Assembly: GCA_963813375.1 (NCBI GenBank)
Contig: CAWEYT010000006.1
Coordinates: forward strand, 17,140-81,139
Direction of reading: 5' to 3'
From: DASTFY01 sp963813375
Lineage (GTDB): Bacteria; Actinomycetota; Acidimicrobiia; Acidimicrobiales; Ilumatobacteraceae
Length of the DNA: 64,000 bases
The position numbers and the translations under genes were made by a program. The notes below the pieces were generated by a model, which did no database searches, was not told the origin of the DNA, and saw only the letters and a list, made by a program, of their open reading frames with translations. Below are positions 43,650 through 53,758 of this stretch, in pieces (within the stretch, counting starts at the first letter, position 1; every line of letters begins with the position of its first letter).

Positions 43650-44410
43650 TCAGGTGGCCCCGGCCAGCGCGCCGCCCTTCGCGCCGGCGCGGTCGATGCT
43701 CCCCCGGATCGCCTTCGCCAATGGGGCCGCGCTGAGAGGCTCGACCAGGCCGGAATGGTGACCGGCGACGACCTCGACGCTCAGGTCGCCCTTGATCCGC
43801 TCCCGCCACTGCATGTGCCACCGGCGATCGGGCAACTCCACGGATTCCTGCGTCCGGACGAGCAGTGCGTCGCCGCGCAGCACACCGCCGACGTATCGAT
43901 CGTGCGCCTCCGAGTGGGCGTGGCGCAGCTCGGCGACACGCCGGTCCTCCGCTCGCCCCAGCCTCCGCACGACGAACTTCTCCCGGAGGATGCCCATCTG
44001 CCACCACACCGCGGCGAAGAGCCGGCCGTCACGCCAGTAGTGCGCGATGCGGCTGCTGATGTAGCGAACCAGGTTGACGCGGTCGCGGACCGCTCCGGGC
44101 GGGCCGTAGTCGACCAGGACCAGCGATGCCAGCCTCCTCGCCCGCCGCCTCCAGCTGGCGTGCCATCTCGAACGCCACCCAGCTGCCAGAGCAATGCCCA
44201 CCGATGTGGTACGGGCCTGACGGCTGCACGTCCCGCATCTCCGACGATGTAGTGGGAGGCCATGTCCTCGACGGTCTCGATGCACGGGGTGATCGCTTTC
44301 CATCCCCTGGGGTTGGAGGATGTAGAAGGGCTGGTCAGGCCCGATGCAACGGGCGAGGTGGGCGAAGCTGAGGGCGGTGACGGTGTAGGGAGTCACGAAG
44401 AAGAACGCCG
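43650..44410 (-). CDS. Thioesterase domain ending the PKS-NRPS assembly line (frameshifted)
   Basis: A type I thioesterase spread over several frames. It opens TALSFAHLARCIGPDQPFYI, LQPQGMESD, then near 44270 shifts frame. GPYHIGGHCSGSWVAFEMAR, QLEAAGEE at about 44140-44215 is the nucleophile elbow, in which Cys replaces the usual Ser (GxCxG, as in the GGYCNGG-type NRPS thioesterases). Then come SLVLVDYGPPGAVRDRVNLV and a helical lid (AHYWRDGRLFAAVWWQ). The final SVEVVAGHHSGLVEPLSAAP has the catalytic His. It releases the finished chain by hydrolysis or cyclisation. In the cell it is probably the C-terminal domain of the protein encoded upstream rather than a separate gene. Confidence 0.8.
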
Positions 44411-47400
44411 GGCGTGATCCCCGCGGGCTGGACCGGCACGAGCGAGGTCCACTGCGCGTCCGGTCGGTCCTGCTCGAGGAGCTCGGCGAACGACGCGATC
44501 GTCGGCGCCTGGAACAGGCTCGACAGCGGCGGGCGCTGGCCCGTCACCCGCTCCACCGCTGCGAACACCCGGATGGCGAGAAGGCTGTGGCCGCCGAGGT
44601 CGAAGAAGTCGTCGTCGATGCCGATGTCGTGGTGGCCCAGCACGTTGGCCCAGATGTCGATGAGCTGCGCGTGGAGGCGCGTTTGGGGTGGGCGTCGTTC
44701 CCGGGTGGTGGTGTCGCGAGGGTGGGGGGCGGTGGGGGAGCTGTTTGCGGTCGATCTTGTTGTTGGGGGTGAGCGGGAACGCGGTCCATGGCGACGTAAC
44801 GACGACGGGATCATGTACGCCGGGCAGGCTGGTCCCAGGTGGTCGCGCAGCTCGGCGGGTCGAGCGGGTCGTGGACGGGGCAGGTAGTAGCCGACCAGGC
44901 GGACATCACCCGGCGCGGGCTCCCAGGTGGTCACACGGCGGCTTTGACACCTGGGTGGGTGGCCAGCGCGTGCTCGATCTCGCCCAGCTCGATGCGATGG
45001 CCCGCGGACCTTGACCTGATGGTCGCCTCGGCCGAGGAACTCGATGCGTGCCGTCGCTGCGCCAGCGGGCCATGTCGCCGGTCCGATACAGCCGGCCGCC
45101 GCTCCAGGTAAGGGGTCGGCGACGAAACGCTCGGCAGTGAGCTCCGGACGGTTCTGGTAACCGCGGGCCACCCCCTCGCCACCGATGTACAGCTCCCCCG
45201 GCACCCCCACCGGGACCAGCTCACCGGCGGGATCCAGGATACGGCACACGGTGTTGTCGATCGGCCGGCCGATCGGCACCGACCCCGCCTCGCCTTCGTG
45301 CAGCTCGAACACCGTCGACCAGACCGTCGTCTCGGTCGGCCCGAACATGTTCCAGACCGACGCCGCACCGCTCCACCAGACGATCGGCCAACTCCCGCGA
45401 CATGGCCTCACCGCCGCAGAGGACCTTCAGATCCCGCCGCCCCCGACCAACCCGACTCCAACAGCATCGCCACGTCGTCGGGGTGGCCTGCATGACCGTG
45501 GCCCGCAGCACGACTCGATCAGCTCGCCCAGCGCCGACCGTCCGCGGCCTCGTCCGCGGACGCGATCACCACCTCCGCCCCCGTCACCAACGGCAGGAAG
45601 ATCTCCAACACCGAGATGTCGAACGACAACGTCGTCACCGCCAGTACAACGTCCTCGGGCGACAACCCCGGCTCACGCTAGCATCGAGGCAGGAAGTTCA
45701 CGACGTTGCGATGCTCGATCTCCACACCCTTGGGCACCCCCGTCGAACCCGACGTGTAGATGATGTAGGCCAGGTCACCGCCGACGTCCTCGAGCGGCTC
45801 GATCGGCTCCATCGCATCGCGCCGGCATCACCGTCGAGATCGACGACGAGCAGGTCCCAGGCGTTGACAGCCCCGGCGTCGTGGGAGTTCACGACCACCT
45901 GGCATTGGGCGTCCGAGACCATGAACTCCAAGCGCTCGCTCGGGAAGCCGGGGTCCAAGGGGAGGTACGCGCCGCCGGCCTTCAGCACACCGAGGAGCGC
46001 CGTCAGCATGGCCGGAGAGCGCTCCATCGCCACCCCGACGTAGTCCTCGGGTTGCACGCCCACCGACCTGAGGTACCGCGCCAGCTGGGTAGAGCGCTCG
46101 TCGAGTTGGCCGTAGGTCATCTGCTCGCCGCCCATGCGAACGGCCACCGCGTCCGGCGTCGCCTCGGCCTGCCGCTGGAACAACTCGTGCACCCGTGCGG
46201 CACGATCGAACGCCACATCGGTGCGGTTCCACCCGTCGCACGAGCGTGGACCGCTCCTCGGGCGCGAGCACGTCGATGAGCCCCACCGGCGTCGACGGCG
46301 AGCGCACGGCCTCGCTCAGGAAGGCCTGCCAGTGGGCGACGAACCGCCGCCGCGCTCGCCAGATCGAACAGGTCCGTGCTGAACTCCAAAACGCCCGTCG
46401 TGCCCGCGGCCGTCTGGTTGAGGGTCATCGACAGCTCTGACTCGACTGCATCCCGTTCGACAGCCACTGGCTCGGCGGTCAGCCCTTCGAGCTCGGCGGA
46501 AGGGATGGGCATGTTGTTGAACACGAACATCGTCTGGTAGATCGCGGCCCGGCTCAGGTCTCGTGCCGGGTTGAGGGCCTCGACGATGCGGTCGAAGGGG
46601 GCGTCCTGGTTCGCGAACGCGCCGAGGACCGTCTGCTTCACGACGTCGAGCAGCTCAGCGAAGGAGGCGGACGGATCGACCGGCACCCTCAGCGCGAGCG
46701 TGTTCATGAAGAGCCCGATCAGATCGACCGTTTCCGCTCGTGCCCGGTTCGCCGCGGCCGAGCCGATGACGATGTCGTCCTGACCACTCCACCTGGCCAG
46801 GACGGCCGCATAGGCGGCCAGGAGCGCCACGAACGGCGTCACACCCGAGGCGCGGCTGATCTGCCTGACGGCGTCCATGAGGTCGTCCGGCACGGAGAAG
46901 TTGACGGCGCTTCCCCGGTAGGTCCGGACCGGCGGCCGGGGATGGTCCGTGGGCAGATCCAGCGGCTGACAGCCAGCCAACTGGTGACGCCAGTAGCCGA
47001 GTTGCTCCTCGATCTCACGGGATCCGAGATGCTCCAGCTGCCATGCCGCGTAGTCGGCGTACTGGATCGGCAGCTCGGGCAGGTGTGGTGCAGCTCCCCG
47101 GACGGACGCGGAGTACAGCTCCGAGAGCTCGCGGATCATCGCGTGCGACCGACCAGCCGTCGGACACGACGTGGTGGATGGTCGTCACGAGGAGGTGCGT
47201 GTCGTCGTCCGTGCGCAGCAGCCGAGCGCGTAGCTTCAACCCGTCGGCCAGGTCGAACGGACGCGAGAGCTCCGCCCGGACGAGGTCGTCGATCAAGACC
47301 GCCCGCTCGTCCTCGGGCACCGCGCGCAGGTCGTCCCCGGCTCAACAGGAATGGGACGGGTTCCCTGACCCGCAGGAGCGTCGCCCCGTCGGCGGGGACG

Positions 47401-48058
47401 AAGTCCGTGCGGAGCGCCTCGTGCCGGCGCACGATCTCCCCGAACGCCGCCGCCAGCGCATCGGTCCGCAACGGTCCGGTCAGGCGCAGCACCAACGGGA
47501 GGTTGAACACGGCGCGGCCCGGGTCGAAGGCCTCCAGGAACAGGAGCCGTTGCTGTGCCGAGCTGGCGTGGTGCACCTCGCCGGGCTCCCGCCTCGGGAT
47601 GGGCGCGAGGGCGTCAGATGCTCCAGGCCGGGCGACGGCCCGGCCGGCCGGTCGCAAGGGAAGGAGCAGCGTGGATCGGCCGACCGCCGACCTGACGCTC
47701 CACAAGCGCGGCCAGCATCTCGACGAGTCCGGCGATCGAGGGTTCCTCGATAACCTCCGACGAGTCGACGGCGACACCGAGCGCAGCGGCGAGCTGCTTG
47801 CTCAGTTCGACGATCATCATCGAGTCGAGCCCGAGCTCCATCAGACCTAGCTCGGGCCGCACGGCCTCGGGTGCCAGCCCGGCCATGTGGACGATCCGCT
47901 CGTGGACGAGTGTCTCGATGGCCTCGAGCAGCTCGCCGGCGGGCAGGGTGGCAAAGCGTCCAGCATCCCCTTCGTCGTGGGCAGGCGCTGGCGGCGGGGC
48001 CGGCTGCCGAGCGCTCGATTCGCGCGCGCCGCCGGCCGGTCACCGGGGTCGACGACGA
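44411..48058 (-). CDS. Hybrid assembly line, NRPS part: ACP-C-A-PCP (frameshifted)
   Basis: Domains in order on the minus strand. A carrier (about 47940-47660) has phosphopantetheine Ser in LMELGLDSMMIVELSKQLAA. A condensation domain (47600-46350) has HHVVSDGW (HHxxxDG) at about 47165, then YADYAAWQLEHLGSREIEEQ and ANQDAPFDRIVEALNPARDL. An adenylation domain (46220-44900) has YGQLDERSTQLARYLRSVGV, TTLSFDISVLEIFLPLVTGA, FGPTETTVWST and GELYIGGEGVARGYQNRPEL. A PCP (44690-44480) has FFDLGGHSLLAIRVFAAVER. Residues at the A-domain specificity positions read roughly D-I-L-T-V-C-M-V-W, a tentative reading across frameshifts that matches no code I know. A stop after the upstream AT (48059) may be real or an artefact. 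At least six frame changes occur, most in the A domain. Confidence 0.85.
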
Positions 48059-50564
48059 CTAGCGGTCCGGCGCGTTCGGCTCGAACCAGTGACGCTCCCG
48101 CTGGAACGGATACGTGGGCGCCGGGACCTTGGCCGGCGGGTCACGGTGGACCGCGGCCCAATGCGGTCGGCATCCCGCGGCCCACAGACCGGCAAGTGCG
48201 GCCGCGATCTGCTCGTCGTCGTCCACCCCGGGCTGCAGCGACGGGAGAAGGGCATGCGTCGGCGCCGCCGAGGTCGCGCAGCGTGCCGAGCAGCACCGGC
48301 TGGGCACCGAGCTCGACGAACGTGCCCACGCCCGCGGCCAGCAGTGCGGTGGCCGCATCGGCGAACCCAGTCTCCTGCGCGAGCACCTTCCTCCAGTGGT
48401 CGCGATCGCCGCCACGCTGCTGGTCCGCCCCGCCCACCGAGGAGACGAACGAGATCGACGGCGAGCCGAACGTGACCTCGTGCACCGCGGCCGGGCCCTG
48501 GAGCACGAGCCGCGAGCGCGTCCTCAAGGCTGAGCACGCCGGCGACACATGCCGCGGCCACTTCGCCGACCGACAGCCCGGACACGACGGTCGGCTCGAT
48601 GCCCCACGACCGCCACAGCGCGGCCAGGCCGAACTCCAGCGCGAACGTAGCCGCCGCCACACCGGCCGGGGTGTTCACGACCGCGCCGGCCGCCTCTTCA
48701 CCCGAGAGGAGCTCGCGCAGCGGCACCGGCAGGGCGTCGCCGAGGAGCTCGTCGCACTCGTCGATGGCACGGCGGAGCTCCGACTCGCGCTCGATTAGCC
48801 GGCCAATGCCGCGGGTGCGGGGCGGTGACACCGGGGAACACGAAGGCCACCTTGGGAGGTCCCGAGGCGACGCGCCCGGTCACCACTCCCTCGGTCTGAT
48901 CCCCGGCCAGCCACGACCGCAGGCGCGCGGCCGCCACCCCCGGCGAGTCGGCGACGACGGCGAGACGGTGACCGAGCCCGGCCCGGCCGGTCTGTGTCGT
49001 CCACGCTAGGTCGACCAGTGACGGTTGCTCGCCGCTCCAGGTGATCGGCGAAGCGGGACGCAAACGTCGCGAAGTCCCGCCTCGTTGGCCGCAGAGAGCG
49101 TGAGCACCTGCGGCGCGGCGCTCCGCGGCCGCCGGGGCGACTGGTGGTCGGGCGCCTCCTCGACGATCACGAGGTGGGCGTTGGTGCCGCTGAAGCTGAA
49201 CGCGCTCACGCCGGCCCGCCGAGGGCGCGCCGCCGCGGCCAGGGCGTGGCATCGGTGTTCACCGACGACCGCGACGGAGGCCCAGTCGATGTGCGGCGAG
49301 GGCTCGCCGCAGGTGCAGGTGGGCGCGGGAGCTCTGCCGCGTGCTGGAGCGCGAGCGCGACCTTCATCAGACCCGCCACGCCGGCCGCGGCCTCGAGGTG
49401 GCCGATGTTCGTCTTGACCGAGCCGACGCAGGAGCGGCGATCCGCGACGGCCGCTCACGCCGAAGACGGCGGCGAGCGCCCGCACCTCGATGGGATCGCC
49501 GAGCGGCGGTGCCGGTGCCGTGCGCCTCGACGTAGTCGACGTCGGCCGGCGTCGCACGCCGGCGTCGGCGAGCGCCTGCCGGATGACCGCCTCCTGCGCC
49601 GGCGCCGTTCGGCACGGTGAGCCCGCTGCTGCGGCCGTCGTGGTTGACGCCGCGCCGCGGATCACGGCGAGGATCCGGTCGCCGTCGGCCAGGGCGTCGG
49701 AGAGCCGCTTGAGCACGACGATGCCGCAGCCCTCGCCGCGGACGTAGCCGTCGGCGCGCGGCGTCGAACGTCTTGCAGCGCCCGTCGGGCGACAGCGCGC
49801 GCGCTGCGCAGAGGCATGATCGTCGCTCGGGCGTCGAGCATGAGGTTGACGCCGCCCGCCAGGGCCAGCCGCACTCGCCCGCTCCGCAGCGCCTGGCACG
49901 GCGAGGTGCGACGGCCACGAGCGACGAGGAGCAGGCGGTGTCGACGGCCAGCGCTCGGCCCCGCAGCCCGAGCAGGTACGAGAGGCGGCCGGCCGCCACG
50001 CTGGGGGCGATCGCCGGTGCCCGAGTACGCGTCGCTCTCGGCCAGGCCGATCGCCGCGCACGCTGCAGGCTGGCGTAGTCGTACGGTGCCCGATGCCGAC
50101 GAAGACGCCGGTCGGCGACCCGGCGAGCCGTCGGGCGCGACGCCGGCGTCCTCGAGCGCCTCCCAGGCGACCTCGAGCAGCAGGCGCTGCTGGGGTCCAT
50201 GCTCACCGCCTCCCGCGGCGAGATGCCGAAGAAGTCGGCGTCGAATCCTCGATCGGTCCGGTCGAGGAAGCCGCCCTGGTCCGTGTAGATCGCTGCCCGG
50301 GGTGCCGGCGTCGGGGTCGAGTAGCAGGCCTCGATGTCCCACCGTGCCGGCGGGACTCGGGTCGACGGCGTCGACGCCGTCTCGGAGGAGCCGCCAGAAG
50401 GCGTCGGGCGAGTCACGACGCCCCCCGGGAACCGGCAGCCAGCGCCGATGATGGCGATCGGCTCGATGCGCGGCCCTCTCCACGCGGGCGAGCCGCTCGC
50501 GCATGTCCTTCAGCGCGGCGAGTGACCGTCGCAGGGCCTCGGCGGATGGCGTGGCCTCGGTCAT
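48059..50564 (-). CDS. Hybrid assembly line, PKS part: KS-AT (frameshifted, AT shortened)
   Basis: The ATG at 50564 starts MTEATPSAEALRRSLAALKD, MRERLARVE, a coiled N-terminal docking-type helix. The ketosynthase (about 50460-49150) has LAVDTACSSSLVAV (catalytic Cys), DGYVRGEGCGIVVLKRLSDA, VDYVEAHGTGT (first His) and NAHLVIVEEAP at its end. The acyltransferase starts VAFVFPG (about 48840) and has ESELRRAIDECDELLGDALP, VVSGLSVGEVAAACVAGVLS with Leu where GHSxG has His, and ends VPAPTYPFQRERHWFE. About 100 residues expected between SLEDAL and the SPSISFVSSVGG segment, including the (H/Y)A(F/S)H motif, are missing. Extender choice cannot be read. Frame changes are frequent. Confidence 0.85.
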
Positions 50565-50846
50565 GGTCGGTGTTCGGTGACGTCGTCCTTCATGGCGACC
50601 GGTCGAAGCGGGCCGCCACAACCGATCCGGCGCGCGCGCGTCACGATGCCTCTTCCCACAACGTGGATTCGAACGCGCCCATCTCCCCGCTCCTCTGCCG
50701 CGTGACCTCGCTATTGTGGTCCGGCCCCGTCGAGGCAGCGACGGCCGCGGTGCTCCCGGCACGGAAACCACGCTGCGCGCGGCTGGATCGGACACCGCCG
50801 CGGGTCGCGTGTCACTGACGGTGGTCGCCGCGGCCCGTTGGATCGG
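50565..50846. other. Gap upstream of the assembly line
   Basis: 282 bases between the PKS start and the lipase stop, both on the minus strand. No supported gene or RNA. It probably holds the PKS promoter. An open frame on the plus strand here is short, in a poorly read region, and has no recognisable product. Confidence 0.4.
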
Positions 50847-51785
50847 TCACTGGCAGTCGTTCGGTGCCGGCAGGCCCTGCAGCCGGTCGCGGGTGAAGGC
50901 GACGACGTCCGCAAACGCATCGTCGATAGAGTTCCAGTGACCTCGACCTTGGTAAACCGTGTACGAAGCCGTCACCCCGACGGCGCAGTAGCGCTGGAGC
51001 AGCTGGTCGGTCAGCTCGACAGCCTCCTCGCTGCCGTTGTAGATGAACACGGGCACCGAGGTGAACCGGTCGCCTGTCCGGTTGGCGGCGAACGCGGCTT
51101 GCCACCTTGGACCGTGAGCGGCAGACCCTCGAAGGTGGCGACGAGGTTGTAGTCGGCGAAGAGGTTGAGCGCGTCGTTTATGCAACTCGTGCTGGCGACC
51201 TCGAGCGCCTCGTGGCCGGCGTGCGCTCGAGCAGCGGTCGTCCGAGGCCAGCTCGGGGTAGCCGGCTCGCAGCCCGGCGATGATCATCGGGATGTACCCC
51301 GCCATGGGACGGACCATCGTTCATGAACTGAAGCAGGGGTGTGAGATCCGATGACGGGGCACCGGCGACGGCGCCCACCAAGTTGACCTCGGGCGCGTAT
51401 GTCGGTTGCAGCTCGGCGGCGAAGGCCGCCGCCGCGCCGCCCTGGGAGTGACCCCAGGCCACCGCCGGCGAGTCTGCGGTCACGCCCGTTCCCTCCAGGT
51501 GTGCGCGGCGGCGCGAATGGCGTCGAGCACGTTGCGCCCGGCGGCCTGGCTGGTCAGGTAGGCTGATCCCCCGGTGTTCCGAGACCCTCGTAGTCGGCCG
51601 CGACGATCGTCATGCCCATCGCCGCCATCGCCGGCAGGAGCGTGACCTCGTGCCCGGTCCCCCCCGTGAGCTGGTCGGTGATCGCGGACTGGTCGCCCAT
51701 GCCGGTCGTGCTGTGCGCGTACTGAACACCGGGCGGTCGCTGCCTGCCTCGCCCGTATCGACCTGGGCGCGATAGTAGCCGAGAC
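50847..51785 (-). CDS. Lipase-family (LIP) alpha/beta hydrolase, frameshifted, 5' end lost at the adapter
   Basis: Pieces in several frames form one secreted-lipase-type protein: GYYRAQVDTGEAGSDRP, VQYAHSTTGMGDQSAITDQL, MAAMGMTIVAADYEGLGTPG, then AVAWGHSQGGAAAAFAAELQ (nucleophile GHSQG). A later frame gives SVPVFIYNGSEEAVELTDQL, then VYQGRGHWNSIDDAFADVVA with the catalytic His. This is the order of fungal/actinobacterial LIP lipases (PF03583-like). The N-terminus and any signal peptide are missing because the sequence runs into adapter at 51786. The gene lies upstream of the assembly line on the same strand, but a link in function is not shown. Confidence 0.75.
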
Positions 51786-51839
51786 AGCAATACGTTTTTT
51801 TTTTTTTTTGCCTGGTACTGAGTTCAGTTACGTATTGCT
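51786..51839. other. Nanopore adapter sequence at a chimeric read junction
   Basis: AGCAATACGT at 51786-51795 matches the start of the ONT adapter bottom strand. A run of 15 T follows (51795-51809), then a noisy CCTGGTACTGA and GTTCAGTTACGTATTGCT at 51822-51839. The last 18 bases equal the end of the ONT ligation-adapter top strand, which itself carries a T-rich leader and a CCTGTACTTC segment. The order, end of one read then start of the next, is that of two reads not split by the basecaller. Genes on both sides are cut (lipase 5' end, rsmI 3' end). Confidence 0.93.
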
Positions 51840-52156
51840 CAGCGAGCGCACCAGGCCGAAATGGCCGGTGTGCCGGCGTCCGTGACGAGTGCAACGTCGC
51901 GCCCAGCGGCGAGCAACCGGCACACGGCCCGCGCGGCCGTACGCTCGTTGTGCTCGTGAATCGGGGTGAGTCGTGCCACGATGCCATGATGCGCAAGGAG
52001 CCGCTCGGTATCGCGCGTGTCTTCGGCGAAAACGATATCCGCCGCTCGTAGCGTGTCAAGTGCTCGTAAGCTAATGTCCCTAAGGTTTCCGATCGGTGTA
52101 GCGACTACATATAATTTGCCCTGTCCCCCGCCTTTCGCATGATGCTCCTCGCTCAT
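51840..52156 (-). CDS. rsmI: rRNA small subunit methyltransferase I, N-terminal part (3' end lost at the adapter)
   Basis: The ATG at 52156 starts MSEEHHAKGGGQGKLYVVAT, PIGNLRDISLRALDTLRAAD, VFAEDTRDTERLLAHHGI and LTPIHEHNERTAARAVCRLL, ending DVALVTDAGTPAIS. This is the N-terminal tetrapyrrole-methylase domain of RsmI, which 2'-O-methylates C1402 of 16S rRNA. After GTPAIS the expected DPGA is already garbled, and the sequence enters adapter; about 180 residues are missing. It is divergent from the LpoA-like gene, overlapping it by 18 bases, the usual arrangement in beta- and gammaproteobacteria. Confidence 0.92.
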
Positions 52157-53311
52157 CGCCGCTCGCGCGTGTTAGGGCTCGCGTTCCTCTGTGCCAGCGC
52201 GGCATTCTCCTGTGCACCGATCAAACCGGCAACCTCGCCGAGGCCCGCACCGACTGCAAAAATTCCAGCACCGGTTGTATCCGCGCCGTTTCCGCCAGAG
52301 CAGGCGATCGCGACTGCGCCGCAGACTTTACCGGCCATCCCACCACCCGCGGTGCCCATGCCGCGCGGAGCCGCTGTCACGCTTCTTCTGCCCCTCGATG
52401 CACCGGACTTCCGCTCCGCAGCAGAAGCCCTCAGGCAGGGCTTCATGGCGGCGATGCAGACCGAGGACCGCAAACTCGACGTGGCGATTCGGCGCACTGA
52501 TGCGGGTACAGAACGCGTACTCGTCGAGTACGACGCGGCAGTCGCAGCGGGCACACGGCTCGTCGTAGGCCCGCTCACGCGAAGCGGCGTCGCAGCGCTC
52601 TCGGCGAGCGGTCGCATTGCGGTTCCCACGCTCGCGCTGAATCAACCGCCGGCCGGTGTTCTGCCTCGTTCACTGTACGCGTTCGGGTTCTCGGTCGAAG
52701 CGGAGGCGCGCCAGATCGCGCGTCAAGCCTGGGATGACGGGATCCGTGTTGCGTCGGTAGTGAGCAGCACAACGCCGCTCGCACGCCGCAGTCGTGAGGC
52801 GTTCGTCGAGGCGTGGGGCGCGCTGGGCGGGCGCATCGCGCGAATCATCGAGCTTCCCGCCGAGGCGAATCTGCTGCAGATTCGGGAATTGCTCGATCGA
52901 GATTCGCCCCAAGCGGTGTTCTTGGCGGCGTCCGGGGATCGTGCGCGGTTGTTGCGGCCGTATATCGGACGCGTCCCAGTGTATGGGACATCTCAGATCA
53001 ACTCGGGCGACGATCCGCTCAAGAACTTCGACCTGAACGGCGTGCGGTTCGCCGAGATGCCCTGGCTCGTGCGCCTGGAGGATCCCGCGATCGCACGCTA
53101 TCCGCGCCCTGAAGGGTTCGACGGCGATCTCGCACGCTTCTACGCGCTCGGCATCGATGCGTTTCAACTGGCTGCCGCGCTGCTCGAGGGCAGGCGTTCG
53201 TTCGTTCTGGACGGCGTGACCGGCCAACTCGTCGTTTCGGACGGCGGAATCGTGGAGCGCCGCTTGGTTGCCGCCACGTTTCGGGATGGCCACTGCGTGG
53301 CGCTCGAGTGA
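52139..53311 (+). CDS. LpoA/YraM-like penicillin-binding protein activator (lipoprotein)
   Basis: A 390-residue outer-membrane lipoprotein. The signal peptide LGLAFLCASAAFSC ends in a lipobox-like AFSC. A Pro-rich linker (to about residue 75) leads into a periplasmic-binding-protein fold: AAVTLLLPLDAPDFRSAAEA, LRQGFMAAM, RLVVGPLTRSGVAALSASGR, PTLALNQPP, AFGFSVEAEARQIARQAWDD, PQAVFLAASGDRARLLRPYI and VPVYGTSQIN. This corresponds to the C-terminal domain of LpoA, without its N-terminal TPR domain, as usual in betaproteobacteria. LpoA-type proteins stimulate peptidoglycan synthases. yraN overlaps the stop (GTGA). Confidence 0.88.
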   Translation: MMLLAHRRSRVLGLAFLCASAAFSCAPIKPATSPRPAPTAKIPAPVVSAPFPPEQAIATAPQTLPAIPPPAVPMPRGAAVTLLLPLDAPDFRSAAEALRQGFMAAMQTEDRKLDVAIRRTDAGTERVLVEYDAAVAAGTRLVVGPLTRSGVAALSASGRIAVPTLALNQPPAGVLPRSLYAFGFSVEAEARQIARQAWDDGIRVASVVSSTTPLARRSREAFVEAWGALGGRIARIIELPAEANLLQIRELLDRDSPQAVFLAASGDRARLLRPYIGRVPVYGTSQINSGDDPLKNFDLNGVRFAEMPWLVRLEDPAIARYPRPEGFDGDLARFYALGIDAFQLAAALLEGRRSFVLDGVTGQLVVSDGGIVERRLVAATFRDGHCVALE

Positions 53312-53752
53312 AAACGGCCAAGCAAATCACTGGCGATGCCGCCGAGGAGATCGCGGCGCGCTTTCTCGAACAAGCAGGGGCTCTCGATCGTCGCGCGGAA
53401 TTGGCGCTGCCGAGGCGGTGAGATCGATCTCGTCGCGCGGGACGGCCCGACACTCGTGTTCGTCGAAGTGCGGATGCGACGCTCCGAGGCTTTCGGCGGA
53501 GCACGGGCGAGCGTGACCTCGGCGAAACAACGCCGGATACTGCTTGCGGCGCGTCTCTACCTCGCTGGTTATGGAACGAGGGGCTACGCCCGTCGTAGCT
53601 CCCCAAGTCAGGGAAAACCGCCGCGCGCCTCGACGGCGCCCGGCGATTTCCTCGCCAGCGAGCAAGATCAACCGTGCCGCTGCGACGTCGTGCTGCTAGA
53701 CGGCGTCGAGGGCGGCGTGGTCGATTGGTTGCAGGATGCGTTCGGCGAGTAG
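53308..53752 (+). CDS. yraN: YraN / UPF0102 endonuclease-like protein, one frameshift and an in-frame insertion
   Basis: The GTG at 53308 overlaps the LpoA-like stop and reads TAKQITGDAAEEIAARFLEQ. Removing one G of the GGGG near 53380 continues AGLSIVARNWRCRGGEIDLV, VFVEVRMRR, the conserved nuclease-fold core (E-x-D-L-V ... F-V-E-V). After RILLAARLYLAGYG, about 30 extra residues (from GTRGYARRSSPSQGKPPRAS) interrupt the family before CRCDVVLLDG. The DNA of this insert resembles a repeat also found between genes at 56584-56690. YraN proteins are Holliday-junction-resolvase-like; function unknown. Confidence 0.85.
53568..53640. repeat. REP-like dispersed repeat, copy inside yraN
   Basis: GGTTATGgaACGAGGGGC at 53570-53583, followed by TCGTAGCTCCCCAAGTCAGG, matches the pattern of the intergenic copy at 56584 onward (GGTTATGACGAGGGGC, then TCGTAGCTCTCCAAGTTTGG). 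GGGGCTACG and CGTAGCTCCCC within the copy pair as a hairpin. The insert is a multiple of three and keeps yraN open. Confidence 0.6.
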
Positions 53753-53758
53753 GGAATG

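Noticed and set aside
51795..51809. Run of 15 T as a Rho-independent terminator
   Set aside because: No GC hairpin precedes it on either strand, and the flanking bases match the ONT adapter, whose leader is T-rich.
50847..53311. Horizontal transfer or genomic island boundary between the actinobacterial and proteobacterial parts
   Set aside because: The boundary coincides with adapter sequence and truncated genes on both sides, so a technical join explains it fully.
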